DNA of 17,648 bases from WS-11 sp964405235 (GCA_964405235.1 CAYONG010000184.1:1-17648), one strand, 5' to 3'. Positions 1 to 9,530 are shown, counted from the stretch's first letter. The notes: generated by a model not told the origin, from the letters alone. Made by a program: numbers and translations.

Positions 1-1610
1 ATGAAGCGCTTTCCGGGCTCAAGGTAGAGCGTGCGGTGCTCGTAGTCGAACGTGCACTTGAACCGCTCGAAGATCTCGTTGCCGATGTTGCCGGCGTAAT
101 CCTCGCTCGCCAGGCCGCCGCGCTCGGCGCCGGAGAGGATGACCAGCGGATCCTTCCACGAATAGGGGCCGATCTCCATCGACTTCATGCGCCCGATGTG
201 GCTGGTGAACGTGCCGCCGAACCCGCCCCCCATCACCGCCACCGTCTTCGCCAGCTTCTCGTGCAGGCCGTGCTGCTTCACGAAGGGACTGTGCAGGTCC
301 ACGGTCGAGCCACTGCCCACGTCGAGCCGGAACTGCCCCTCGTACTGCCCGTCGATCTTCGCCTTCACCACCGGGATGCTGCCGGCGAGTGTGATCGGCA
401 CCGCCGTCCCCTTGCCTGCGTACTTGAACTTCTTCGGGTCATGGAGGGTAAGCGTTCCGCTGTCGTAATCGATCTCCATCACGAACCGGCTGATGAAGTC
501 GTACCCGAGCACCCCGGCCGCGTCGCGCCAGAAGAACGGCGCCACGAACCGGTTGAGCGCCAGCACCGCCAGCTTCTGCCCGGCGATCTCGACCCCGGCG
601 CCGTCCGGTCCCGCCACCCGGATCGAGCCGACGCTCGCAAAGGCGACGTCACCCGTCGCCCCCGCGCCCAACGCCTGCATCTTCCCCTCGGAGGCGACGC
701 CGTGCGCCGCCGCCCAGGCGCTGTCGAGGAGGCTGACGCTGGCGCCGGTGTCGAGCAGGAAGTCCTCGGGCGCACGACCATCGATCGCGACCTTGACCCA
801 AATGTGCCGCTCGCCGTAGCGCACCTGCAGGCGCGCGGGACCGAGGCCATCGAGGAACTTGAAGTCGGCCGCGGCCGGCTGCGGCGCGGCGAAGCGTGAA
901 GGATCGGTCGCCTGGTTCGCCCAGAGCGAATCGAGCGTGACGGCAATGTTGTTGAGCGGCATTCCCGCGACCGACGCCTCCTGTCGATGCGGCCGCAGGA
1001 GCCCGGCGTCCAGCCGGTAGTCGGACAGGCGCGTGGTGATGGTCTGCTGGTCGGTCTTGAAAACCACCCGGTCGAGGAGTCCGGTCTTCGAGCTGAACCA
1101 CATCGCGCGGGTGCGCCCGACTGGGCCCTTTACCTCGAGCACGGTGTAGGCGCCGGTCGAAACGCGCTCCGTGCCCTGTACGGCAACCGACCCGCCACCC
1201 TGGTCGGGCATGAGCCAGTGCCCGTTCTCGAACCAGACGCTTCCCTTCTCGTCCTCGAGATCCTTCCCGTCGCGGATCGACAACTTGCCGTTCTGATCGA
1301 CGCGCCACGCGGTGGTGCCGTCGAATCCGTCCTTGAGCGCGAACGGTCCGAGCGCCGTCTGGCTGGCGATCCTGTCAGGTCGCTCGATCCACGACTCGAG
1401 GGTGCCAGTGAACCCGAAGGCCACGATCGTGCTTTTGCTATGGACCGAGCGCTCGGCATCGACGGCCGCCCGGCCGCCGATCGCGGCGACGTAGCGGTCC
1501 ACGACCTTCGCCGCCTCGGGGGTGATCGTGGCCCTCGCGGCGGGCGCCGCGATCAGCGCGGCGATCAGCGCGGCGAGACCGCGGATGAAGAATTGACTCC
1601 GGTTGAACAT
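1..1610 (-). CDS. Secreted tandem retropepsin-like aspartyl protease (3' end cut by window)
   Basis: The frame reads from ATG at 1610 to the window edge without a stop, giving about 536 residues and lacking only the C-terminus. GGAGG lies 6 nt upstream of the ATG. Residues 1-29 form a signal peptide (basic start, Ala/Leu/Ile core, ending A-R-A). Residues about 30-240 form a lipoprotein-LolA-like beta module (VVDRYVAAIGG..., then strands typical of periplasmic substrate-sensing domains). Two retropepsin-like halves follow. The first has the active-site motif DTGAS at residues 287-291 inside FLLDTGASVSLLD. The second has DVGSG at 430-434 inside FRLDVGSGSTVD. Such proteins act in the periplasm or cell envelope as putative aspartic peptidases; the substrate is unknown. 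The second motif has Val in place of the usual Thr, so the lobes may be unequal. It is divergent from the beta-barrel gene. Family call is confident; catalytic activity is inferred. Confidence 0.85.
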   Translation of the reverse strand, partial: MFNRSQFFIRGLAALIAALIAAPAARATITPEAAKVVDRYVAAIGGRAAVDAERSVHSKSTIVAFGFTGTLESWIERPDRIASQTALGPFALKDGFDGTTAWRVDQNGKLSIRDGKDLEDEKGSVWFENGHWLMPDQGGGSVAVQGTERVSTGAYTVLEVKGPVGRTRAMWFSSKTGLLDRVVFKTDQQTITTRLSDYRLDAGLLRPHRQEASVAGMPLNNIAVTLDSLWANQATDPSRFAAPQPAAADFKFLDGLGPARLQVRYGERHIWVKVAIDGRAPEDFLLDTGASVSLLDSAWAAAHGVASEGKMQALGAGATGDVAFASVGSIRVAGPDGAGVEIAGQKLAVLALNRFVAPFFWRDAAGVLGYDFISRFVMEIDYDSGTLTLHDPKKFKYAGKGTAVPITLAGSIPVVKAKIDGQYEGQFRLDVGSGSTVDLHSPFVKQHGLHEKLAKTVAVMGGGFGGTFTSHIGRMKSMEIGPYSWKDPLVILSGAERGGLASEDYAGNIGNEIFERFKCTFDYEHRTLYLEPGKRF

Positions 1611-1650
1611 CGAGAGCCTCCGAGGGTGACGAAGGGAGCGGATGACGCGC

Positions 1651-1656
1651 AGTATA
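1651..1656 (-). promoter_or_regulatory. Possible -10 box for the aspartyl protease gene
   Basis: TATACT on the minus strand matches the sigma70 -10 consensus at 5 of 6 positions and lies about 40 nt upstream of the ATG at 1610. No good -35 hexamer is seen at 16-18 nt, so the call is tentative. The rest of the 224-bp divergent region (1611-1834) shows no gene. Confidence 0.3.
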
Positions 1657-1753
1657 CCCATCATGCGCGGGTTTCAGGACCAGGCTTCGAGTTCCGAGCC
1701 GCTGCGTGAGGCATCGCACCTCACCGAAACGCTCCCGGCAGTCCATCCGACAG

Positions 1754-1783
1754 TTGCGGCCTGCTCGAGGCGCACGCTATCTT
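1754..1783 (+). promoter_or_regulatory. Weak candidate promoter for the beta-barrel gene
   Basis: TTGCGG (1754-1759) and TATCTT (1778-1783) are separated by 18 nt, about 50 nt upstream of the ATG at 1835. They match the sigma70 boxes at 3 and 4 of 6 positions. In GC-rich DNA this may be chance. Confidence 0.22.
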
Positions 1784-1834
1784 CCCCAGCACTCCCACTC
1801 CCCACATCGGGTCACACACACATGGAGGTTGCCG

Positions 1835-2329
1835 ATGTTCAAGAGACTCGTCGTTTTGTGCGCACTTGGCGCGCTGCTCCCCCTCACGGCGCACGCCCAG
1901 GGACCGATGGAAAACTCCTTCGGCGTGAGGGCCGGGTTCAGCAGCAACCCCGACCAACTTGTCCTGGGCGGCCAGATGTCGGTCGGAGAAGTCGCCCCCA
2001 ACCTGACCTTCGATCCCAACATCGATCTGGGTTTCGGCGACAACGTCACCATTCTCGCTTTCAACCTGGACATGCACTACCACTTCGACATGGTGAGATC
2101 GTCCTGGCGGCCCTACCTGGGCGGCGGCGCCGGCATCCACCACATCCAGGTGGACCTGCCCCCGGGCGTCGGGGATGACTCGTTCACGCGGGTCGCCGGG
2201 AGCTTCATCCTCGGCGCCGGGGTTCCGACCCAGTCGGGCAGCCGGTTCTTCACCGAGCTGAAAGTGGGCCTGGGCGACAGCTCCACCGCTGATCTCAAGA
2301 TGCTCGTGGGGTGGAACTTCAGGCGGTAG
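1835..2329 (+). CDS. Small outer-membrane beta-barrel protein
   Basis: This encodes 164 residues. The start at 1835 is chosen because GGAGG (1824-1828) lies 6 nt upstream and the protein then begins with a classical signal peptide (MFKRLVVLCALGALLPLTAHA, cleavage after AHA near residue 21). An in-frame upstream start at 1706 would put about 43 non-hydrophobic residues ahead of the signal. The mature part alternates polar and hydrophobic residues with short turns (NSFGVRAGFSS, ILAFNLDMHYHFD, PYLGGGAGIHHI, FILGAGVPTQ, FFTELKVGLG, LKMLVGWNF). This is the pattern of an 8-stranded OmpX/OmpA-like porin-fold protein in the outer membrane. The specific ligand or role cannot be read from sequence. It ends convergent to the DsbD gene with a shared hairpin between them. 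Confidence 0.8.
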   Translation: MFKRLVVLCALGALLPLTAHAQGPMENSFGVRAGFSSNPDQLVLGGQMSVGEVAPNLTFDPNIDLGFGDNVTILAFNLDMHYHFDMVRSSWRPYLGGGAGIHHIQVDLPPGVGDDSFTRVAGSFILGAGVPTQSGSRFFTELKVGLGDSSTADLKMLVGWNFRR

Positions 2330-2340
2330 GGTTTGGCGGG

Positions 2341-2369
2341 AGAGCCTCCGGCCCCGCGCCGGGGGTTCT
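2341..2369. terminator. Hairpin between convergent genes, possible two-way terminator
   Basis: A 12-bp stem (AGAGCCTCCGGC, 2341-2352, with GCCGGGGGTTCT, 2358-2369, including two G-U type pairs) surrounds a 5-nt loop. It sits 11 nt after the stop of the beta-barrel gene and 40 nt beyond the stop of dsbD. There is no T-tract on either side, so it is a hairpin-only terminator candidate. Confidence 0.4.
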
Positions 2370-2408
2370 CAGTCCCGCAACCCGGCAGTCGAGTCCAGCC
2401 CGCGCATG

Positions 2409-4306
2409 TCATCGCGACGGCTGACCGGTCGCGGCGAGTGCGATCCCAACTCGTTCCAGGAACCGGGCGGGCGGGATGAACCCCTCCACCCGCGCCGGCC
2501 GCACTTCGTTGCCATCGGGTGACAGGAACACCACGGTCGGCACACCGGTGATGCCGTACTGGCGGCGCCAACGCTCGGCCTCGGGTGATTGATACTTGGT
2601 CAAGTCCACCTTGAACGCGCGGAAGCCGCGGGTGGCCTCCTTCACGCGCCGGTCGCTGAACGTGAAGCGCTCCAGCTCGTGACAGGGAGCGCACCAGTCG
2701 GCAGTGAAGTCGAGCAACGCAGGTCGCCCACCCTGGAGCGTGGCGGCGAGCGCCTGCTCATCGAACACCTCGAAGGCGACGCCCTGGGTCGGCGTGGTCG
2801 CGATCACCGTGATGCCGCCCGCGAGGCCGAGCACGCCCACCACCCAGCGCAGCAGCCGGAATCCGGGCTTGGCCCCGGCGCTCCGGTCCATGAACCCGAG
2901 ATAGAGCCCGCCGGCGATGAGGGCCACGGGCAGGATCCATCCTGACACCCTGGGTGCGATGGCGAGCGCGATGTAGAACATGCCGACCGAGAGCATGATG
3001 ACGCCGAACACCTTCTTGACCCACACCATCCAGTCACCCGAGCGGGGCAGCCGCTGGAGCAGGTTGGAGAACGTGCCGAGCACGAGGTAGGGGGCGCCGA
3101 GCCCCATGGCGAGGGTGAAGAACGCGGTGAACCCGAACCACGGGTCTCCCTTGGCGCCGACCAGCGCCAATAGCGCCACGACCGGCGCGCCGATGCAGGG
3201 CGCGGCGATGACGCCCACCATGAGGCCCGAGAGGAAGATGCCGACCGCGCTCGTGGTGCCGGCGCCACCCGCCCTTTCACGTATCCACGCGGGCGCCTGC
3301 ATCTCGTAGAGCCCGAACATCGAGAACGCGAGCGCCGCGAGGAGCGCGCCGATCCCGACCAGCACGACCGGGCTCTGGAGGAGGGCCCCGAACAGTCCGC
3401 CGGTCAATGCGGCCACAACGCCGAGGGTGCTGTACATCACCGCCATGCCGAGCACGTACACCGCGGCCAGACCGAAAGCCTGCAGCGGCGGGGCGGCCTG
3501 GCGCGCCCCGAAGATGGATACCGTGACCCCGAGCATCGGGTAGACACACGGCGTCAGGTTGAGCGCGAGCCCGATCAGGAACAGTCCCAGGAACGCGGCA
3601 AACGACCCGCCCGCGAAGAGCCGGGCGATCGGATTGTCCAGGATTGTGGCGCCCGCGCCCTTGGCGGGCGGGGCGGTCGTGAACCCGGTACCGCTCGGGG
3701 GCACGGTCGCCTCGAGAGTGCTGCCGGCGTCCGAGACCGGCGGGGTGACGCCCGCGGCGCCCCCTGCCCCAATGGCGGGCTCGCCGGCCGCCGCCACGCC
3801 CCCGACCGAGACGACCAACTCGAACGACACGCTCGAAGGCGGCAGGCACACCTGGTCATTGCAGGCCTGGAACCCCACCGCGCCGGTCATCGTGACCTTC
3901 CCCTGCGCGGTGCCGGCCACGGCGATCAGCGGCAGCCTGACCTCGACCTCGTGGTCGTAAACCTTGAGCGGCTTCTCTTCGAACGCGAGCTTCTGCTCGT
4001 GCGCCGCGGGATAGAGCGCCTTCGCGACGTTGATCCCGCCGCTCGGCGCGAGCGACACCTCGGTCGGGATCATGTAGTCGAGCGACGGAGGGTTGGCGTT
4101 GATGTGCCAGCCCTCGCGCACGCGGATGGTCACGCGCGCTTCGCCCCGACCGCCTGAAGCGATGGTGACGGGTGCGGCGGTGGCTTGGATCAACTCCCGC
4201 GCCTCGGGGATGCCGCTCTGCCCGCCGAGTTGCGCGTGCGCGGTGGCGGTGCCGAGCAGGGCCCCGAGCAGCACGGCGCGCGCGAGCACAGCACGTGTAC
4301 CCCATC

Positions 4307-4310
<4 letters not shown>
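2409..4310 (-). CDS. dsbD: Thiol:disulfide interchange protein DsbD
   Basis: This 633-residue protein is close to the usual DsbD length. It carries electrons from cytoplasmic thioredoxin across the inner membrane to periplasmic thiol proteins. The order is: signal peptide (1-26, ends TAHA); periplasmic alpha domain with the redox pair C150/C155 in FQACNDQVCLPP; a Gly/Ala/Pro-rich linker (about 171-222); the membrane core (about 236-505) with C255 in LNLTPCVYPM and C372 in GVIAAPCIGAP; and a C-terminal periplasmic thioredoxin domain with C540-A-P-C543 and cis-Pro P591 in GVPTVVFL. All six catalytic cysteines are present. The ATG at 4310 overlaps the stop of the upstream DUF255 gene (ATGA), which indicates translational coupling and a shared message. 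The frame stays open upstream to 5153, but that extension is antisense-type shadow of the neighbour. The active site CAPC differs from E. coli CVAC. Confidence 0.95.
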
Positions 4311-6586
<2,276 letters not shown>

Positions 6587-6595
6587 GGGCCGCCC

Positions 6596-6626
6596 ATTAT
6601 ACGGGGGAGCGGGTCGGGTGTGTCAG
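6596..6626 (-). promoter_or_regulatory. Promoter of the DUF255-dsbD operon with perfect TATAAT
   Basis: TATAAT at 6601-6596 is a perfect -10 box. CTGACA at 6626-6621 matches TTGACA at 5 of 6, but the spacer is long at 19 nt, which suggests an activator-assisted promoter. Transcription would begin near 6589, only a few bases before the GTG at 6586, so the message would be leaderless or nearly so; no Shine-Dalgarno fits in that space. Confidence 0.55.
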
Positions 6627-6689
6627 GGACCGCGCAGCGTGTCAGCGGATGGTCAGAGACCCGTCAGGACCCGGTCAGCGAGCTGTCAG
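6622..6689 (-). repeat. Array of six CTGAC direct repeats, five at exact 11-bp spacing
   Basis: On the minus strand, CTGAC begins at 6689, 6678, 6667, 6656 and 6645, each 11 bp apart. A sixth copy starts at 6626 (19 bp on) and doubles as the likely -35 box. The 6-bp fillers differ, so this is not a simple tandem duplication. Direct repeats at one helical turn upstream of a promoter are what OmpR/PhoB-family response regulators bind; the actual regulator is unknown. The first copy overlaps the stop codon of the anti-sigma gene. Confidence 0.6.
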
Positions 6690-7279
6690 TGGCCGGGCGG
6701 GCGCGCGTGGTGCGGTCCCGACAGGGTGGCCGACCAAAGGTAGAGGAGCCGCGATCCCATGATGGCGAGCGGCGCCGCCCCCAGCGCGACGCAGGTGAGC
6801 ACGGTGGGCTGGAGCCAGAACGCGGCCACGGGACCGGGGTCGGCCGCGGGCGCCGAGACCGGAGCGGAGGCGGGCAGGGCCATCGCGAGCCACGCGGCGA
6901 GCTGGACCGCGCCGGTGGTGGCGAGGGCGAACAGAGCATCGCCACGCCACACCAGCACCGAGGCCAGGAGCAGCGCCAGCAGCGATGCCGGCTCGAGCGT
7001 TACCCGCACCCACCAGGGCACGGTCTGGAAGTACGGCAGAAGCTCCATCACCGGGATGCGCGAGCGCACCTGCGGCGTGAGAGCGACCCGGGCCATGACC
7101 CGGGTCGTGAACCCGGCGGGCGCGGGCTGGGAGGGCGCGCCGAGCAGCGTCTCCAGCTCGTCTACGGTGCCAAGCGCGGCGGAGCAGCGGGCGCAGATGC
7201 GCGCGTGCGCCATCGCCTCGACGTACCGCTCGGGCGCGCCGCCGTCGTCGAGCCAACGCGCGAGATCATGGCAGGTCAT
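6686..7279 (-). CDS. Anti-sigma factor with N-terminal zinc-finger motif and membrane segments
   Basis: This encodes 197 residues. The N-terminal cytoplasmic domain has the ZAS signature: C3/H4 near the start and H25-x3-C29-x2-C32 (HARICARC), which binds zinc and clamps an ECF sigma factor. After a linker, hydrophobic segments lie at about 96-111, 115-136 and 154-182, anchoring it in the inner membrane. The tryptophan-rich PYFQTVPWWVRV (82-93) probably lies at the interface. Its ATG at 7279 overlaps the sigma-factor stop (ATGA), the standard arrangement of a sigma/anti-sigma pair made in fixed ratio. Release of sigma by proteolysis or a conformational change in response to an envelope signal is known for the family; the signal here is unknown. 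The stop codon lies inside the CTGAC repeat array. Confidence 0.85.
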   Translation of the reverse strand: MTCHDLARWLDDGGAPERYVEAMAHARICARCSAALGTVDELETLLGAPSQPAPAGFTTRVMARVALTPQVRSRIPVMELLPYFQTVPWWVRVTLEPASLLALLLASVLVWRGDALFALATTGAVQLAAWLAMALPASAPVSAPAADPGPVAAFWLQPTVLTCVALGAAPLAIMGSRLLYLWSATLSGPHHARPPGH

Positions 7280-7953
7280 GGGACTCCTCCTTCGCCGGGC
7301 GCCGCCGGCTGCGCCTGCGGGGCATCCTCGCGCGTCCAGCCGGTGCGCAGCGCCGCCCGCGCCCGACTGAGATGGGTCTTCACCGTGTTCTCCGGCATGC
7401 GCAGGATCCTCGCCACCTCCGCCACCGAGCGGTCCTGATAATAGTAGAGCGTCACCACCGTCCTTGGCACCTCCGGCAGCCCAGCGACCAGCTGCTCGAG
7501 CCTCGTCGCCCGCCCCCGCAACTCCGGATCCGGGCCGGCCGGTTCGCCGGCCAGATTCTCGATCCCTTCGACACCGACCTCGCGGTTGCGCCGCCCTTTC
7601 AGGACCGCGGCGCGGTCGAACGCCTGCCGGGCCACGATGCGATAGAGCCAACTCGAGAACGCCGAGTCGCCCCGGAACCGGGGAAGCGACCGCCACGCCC
7701 GCACCAGCGCGTCCTGGGCGACCTCCTCGGCGTCGCTGGTCGAGCGCAGGATGCGCAGCGCCAGCGCGTAGGCCCGGTCGCCGTGCCGCTCGACCAGCCG
7801 CCGAAAGGCTGCCTCGTCGCCGCCTTGGGCACGCCGGACGAGTTCGCGCTCCTCCTCGCGCTCGCCCTGGCCTCCGCCCTCCCCCTCGGGGGGCCGGCCG
7901 GGGACCGGTTCGGAGCCCGGACTTCGGGGACGCCGCGCCGCCTCGGCCTCCAT
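7276..7953 (-). CDS. ECF-subfamily RNA polymerase sigma factor
   Basis: This encodes 225 residues from ATG 7953. Region sigma2 (about 37-107) shows DAEEVAQDALVRAWRSLPRF and the -10-binding AFSSWLYRIVARQ. Region sigma4 (about 147-202) shows LVAGLPEVPRTVVTLYYYQ and the helix-turn-helix SVAEVARILRMPENTVKTHL. There is no sigma3, as expected for ECF (RpoE-like) factors. The first 36 residues are Pro/Glu/Gly-rich and likely disordered. An in-frame TTG at 7998 could add 15 residues, but the predicted ECF promoter falls exactly there, so ATG 7953 is preferred; it has no clear Shine-Dalgarno. Overlap with the anti-sigma gene marks it as a membrane-signal-controlled regulator. The divergent promoter suggests that it drives its own operon and the DUF6249 gene. 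Confidence 0.9.
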   Translation of the reverse strand: MEAEAARRPRSPGSEPVPGRPPEGEGGGQGEREEERELVRRAQGGDEAAFRRLVERHGDRAYALALRILRSTSDAEEVAQDALVRAWRSLPRFRGDSAFSSWLYRIVARQAFDRAAVLKGRRNREVGVEGIENLAGEPAGPDPELRGRATRLEQLVAGLPEVPRTVVTLYYYQDRSVAEVARILRMPENTVKTHLSRARAALRTGWTREDAPQAQPAAPGEGGVP

Positions 7954-7963
7954 CGCCGACTTG

Positions 7964-7991
7964 GACCGAGTCAGGGCCGCAGGGGGTTTCA
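7964..7991 (-). promoter_or_regulatory. Predicted ECF-type promoter for the sigma/anti-sigma operon
   Basis: TGAAACC (7991-7985) is followed after 17 nt by GGTC (7967-7964). This resembles ECF promoters, which have an AAC-containing -35 and a GTC-type -10. Transcription would start near 7957, next to the ATG at 7953. The same layout occurs on the opposite strand at 8020-8047, which supports both. Recognition by the adjacent sigma factor is inferred. Confidence 0.45.
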
Positions 7992-8019
7992 CCTCCAACG
8001 GTCCCGGGGCCCCCGGGGC

Positions 8020-8047
8020 TGAAACCCGCCACCCCCCCGGGGCCGTC
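8020..8047 (+). promoter_or_regulatory. Predicted ECF-type promoter for the DUF6249 gene
   Basis: TGAAACC (8020-8026) is followed after exactly 17 nt by CGTC (8044-8047), mirroring the minus-strand element at 7991-7964. The -35 cores form an inverted repeat (GGGTTTCA 7984-7991 / TGAAACCC 8020-8027). The leader to the ATG at 8128 would be about 75 nt. Confidence 0.45.
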
Positions 8048-8127
8048 TCAAGGGGTGCAGCGCATCACGATGGCCACCGGCCGGACCGGCCGCAGCCGCC
8101 GACACCCGAACGAGAGAAGGAGCCGCC

Positions 8128-8598
8128 ATGTGGATCACCAGCTGGAATATCGGTGATTTCGTCCCGATCGTCGCCCTCTCCATCCCGATCGTCGCCATCA
8201 TCGGTGGCATCACCGCGGGCATCATCCGCACGCTCGGCCGCCAGCGCCTGATCGAGCTGGCGCAGCGCGAACGCATCGCCGCCATCGAGCGCGGCGTGGA
8301 CCCGTCCAAGCTCGCGCCGCTGCCCATCGCGGCGCTCGACGATGAGCCCGAGACCTGGAACATGTCGCAGTTCGACCGGGACCGCCGCCTGGCGCAGGGG
8401 ATGATGATCGGCGGGATCGTGACGTTCGCGGTCGGACTCAGCCTCATGGCGTTCCTCAATTTTGTGGCTGACCACGGGAATGCCTGGGCGGTCGGTATCA
8501 TCCCTGCGACCGTCGGTGTGGCTCTGCTCCTCAGCTCTTTCCTGGTACGCCCAAAGGGCAACGGCGGAGGCTCGTCCCTGCCCCCGCGGTCGAGCTAG
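8128..8598 (+). CDS. DUF6249-type integral membrane protein
   Basis: This encodes 156 residues, with AAGGAG (8117-8122) 5 nt before the ATG. A first membrane helix lies at about 11-34. It is followed by a cytoplasmic stretch that resembles DUF6249 proteins (RQRLIELAQRERIAAIERGVDPSKL, 39-62). Two more helices lie at about 92-112 and 119-140. The tail is short, Gly/Ser-rich and basic. Genes of this type are often found beside ECF sigma/anti-sigma pairs, and this one sits divergently from such a pair with a matching promoter element, so it is probably a target of that sigma factor. The molecular role is unknown. The assignment rests on recalled family appearance and is fairly but not fully secure. 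Confidence 0.75.
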   Translation: MWITSWNIGDFVPIVALSIPIVAIIGGITAGIIRTLGRQRLIELAQRERIAAIERGVDPSKLAPLPIAALDDEPETWNMSQFDRDRRLAQGMMIGGIVTFAVGLSLMAFLNFVADHGNAWAVGIIPATVGVALLLSSFLVRPKGNGGGSSLPPRSS

Positions 8599-8670
8599 AA
8601 CCTGACCGCGCGTCCGGAGATACATCCGGGCCGCGGCGCGGGCTCAGAACCGGAGGGAGTGTAACCGACC

Positions 8671-8862
8671 ATGCTCGACGAGGAAGAGTTCACGGCGCTG
8701 ATGGTGATCTGGCTCGGATTCATGACGGTCGTGGGCGTCTACGTCGTCCGCATCGTCCTTATGCTGCGCGAGCAGCGGATCATGGAGCGCGCCTACCGGC
8801 TGAGGCTCGCGACGCTGCGGGGGAAGGCGGTGCGGGAGGCGGTGGGGACGAGCGAGGCGTAG
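8671..8862 (+). CDS. Small single-pass membrane protein
   Basis: This encodes 63 residues, following the DUF6249 gene by 72 nt and probably co-transcribed. A purine-rich GGAGGGAG (8652-8659) lies 11 nt upstream of the ATG. The acidic N-terminus (MLDEEEF) is followed by one membrane helix at about 9-32 (LMVIWLGFMTVVGVYVVRIVLML). A basic, amphipathic cytoplasmic helix (REQRIMERAYRLRLATLRGKAVREA) comes next. No family is recognised. The small size and position suggest an accessory of the neighbouring membrane protein or part of the same ECF regulon; this is inference. Confidence 0.6.
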   Translation: MLDEEEFTALMVIWLGFMTVVGVYVVRIVLMLREQRIMERAYRLRLATLRGKAVREAVGTSEA

Positions 8863-8914
8863 ACCTCGCGGGGCGCCGTGCCCGATCGTCCGGCGGCTCT
8901 GGCCCGTTCTTCAG

Positions 8915-8943
8915 TTGTAACGCGGGACGTTACGTGTTACGTT
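8915..8943 (+). promoter_or_regulatory. higBA promoter with embedded palindromic operator
   Basis: GTAACG (8917-8922) and CGTTAC (8928-8933) form a perfect inverted repeat around 5 nt. A further GTTAC half-site lies at 8936-8940. The repeat overlaps a candidate promoter: TTGTAA (8915-8920), 17 nt, TACGTT (8938-8943). Binding here by HigA, alone or with HigB, would block transcription, as is usual in higBA autoregulation. The predicted start near 8950 coincides with the GTG at 8951. Confidence 0.55.
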
Positions 8944-8950
8944 CTGTTCC

Positions 8951-9232
8951 GTGGCGATCCTCCGGTTCAGGCACAAGGGCTTGGAGCGCTTCTTTCTCCG
9001 CGGGACAACCTCCGGCATCCAGGCCAAGCATGCGCCAAGGCTGCGCCTGATCCTGGGTCGACTGAACGTGGCGAGAGAGCCCCGAGACCTGGGGCTGCCG
9101 GGACTGGACCTGCACCCCCTGAAGGGCGAGAGAAAAGGGACGTGGGCCGTGAGCGTGAGCGGGAATTGGCGCGTCACGTTTGCCTTCGCAGGCCCTGATG
9201 TCGTCCACGTCGACTACGAAGACTATCACTAG
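8951..9232 (+). CDS. higB: HigB toxin, RelE/ParE-fold mRNA interferase
   Basis: This encodes 93 residues, typical of HigB. Family landmarks are the N-terminal FRHKGLERFF (6-15), GIQAKHAPRLRLIL (22-35), LPGLDLHPLKGERKGTWAVSVSGNW (about 49-73), then RVTFAF and the C-terminal VDYEDYH. HigB cleaves mRNA at the ribosome and is neutralised by HigA, encoded directly downstream with a 10-nt gap. The toxin-first order is normal for higBA. The start is GTG 8951: it gives the expected N-terminus, and no upstream in-frame start fits better. No Shine-Dalgarno precedes it, and the predicted transcription start coincides with it, so the toxin message may be leaderless. It seems intact. Confidence 0.93.
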   Translation: MAILRFRHKGLERFFLRGTTSGIQAKHAPRLRLILGRLNVAREPRDLGLPGLDLHPLKGERKGTWAVSVSGNWRVTFAFAGPDVVHVDYEDYH

Positions 9233-9242
9233 CGAGGTCCCT

Positions 9243-9530
9243 ATGAAGATGCATAATCCTCCCCATCCGGGCGAGGTGCTTCGGGAGCTCTGCTTCGAGC
9301 CCCTGGGACTGACGGTCACGGAGGCCGCCAGGGCCCTCGGCGTTAGCCGAAAGACTCTCTCGAGCATCCTGAACTGCCGCGCGGGAATCAGCCCGGAGAT
9401 GGCAGTCCGCCTGTCGATCGCCTTCGGAACCACGGCGGAGAGTTGGCTCAGTCAACAGCTTCAGTTCGACCTGGCGAAGGCCGAGGCAAAGCGCCGATCA
9501 CTTCGTGTGAGGAAGCTCGCCGCCGCTTGA
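9243..9530 (+). CDS. higA: HigA antitoxin, Xre-family DNA-binding protein
   Basis: This encodes 95 residues. The start ATG 9243 has GAGG 5 nt upstream and gives the canonical HigA beginning (MKMHNPPHPGEVLRE). The helix-turn-helix spans about 22-60 (LTVTEAARALGVSRKTLSSILNCRAGISPEMAVRLS), followed by the FGTTAESWLSQQLQFDL segment typical of the VapI/HigA group and a basic tail. It binds HigB and represses the operon through the palindrome at 8917-8940. The frame extends upstream to 9180, inside higB, but that start lacks a ribosome site and the family N-terminus. Confidence 0.94.
   Translation: MKMHNPPHPGEVLRELCFEPLGLTVTEAARALGVSRKTLSSILNCRAGISPEMAVRLSIAFGTTAESWLSQQLQFDLAKAEAKRRSLRVRKLAAA

Noticed and set aside
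1644..1676. A further TGAAACC...CGTC pair upstream of the aspartyl protease as a third ECF promoter
   Set aside because: The spacer is 22 nt, not 17, and a TATACT box in between fits sigma70 better.
7954..7998. TTG start at 7998 for the sigma factor
   Set aside because: The predicted promoter lies in this stretch and the added 15 residues have no family counterpart. It is possible but less likely.
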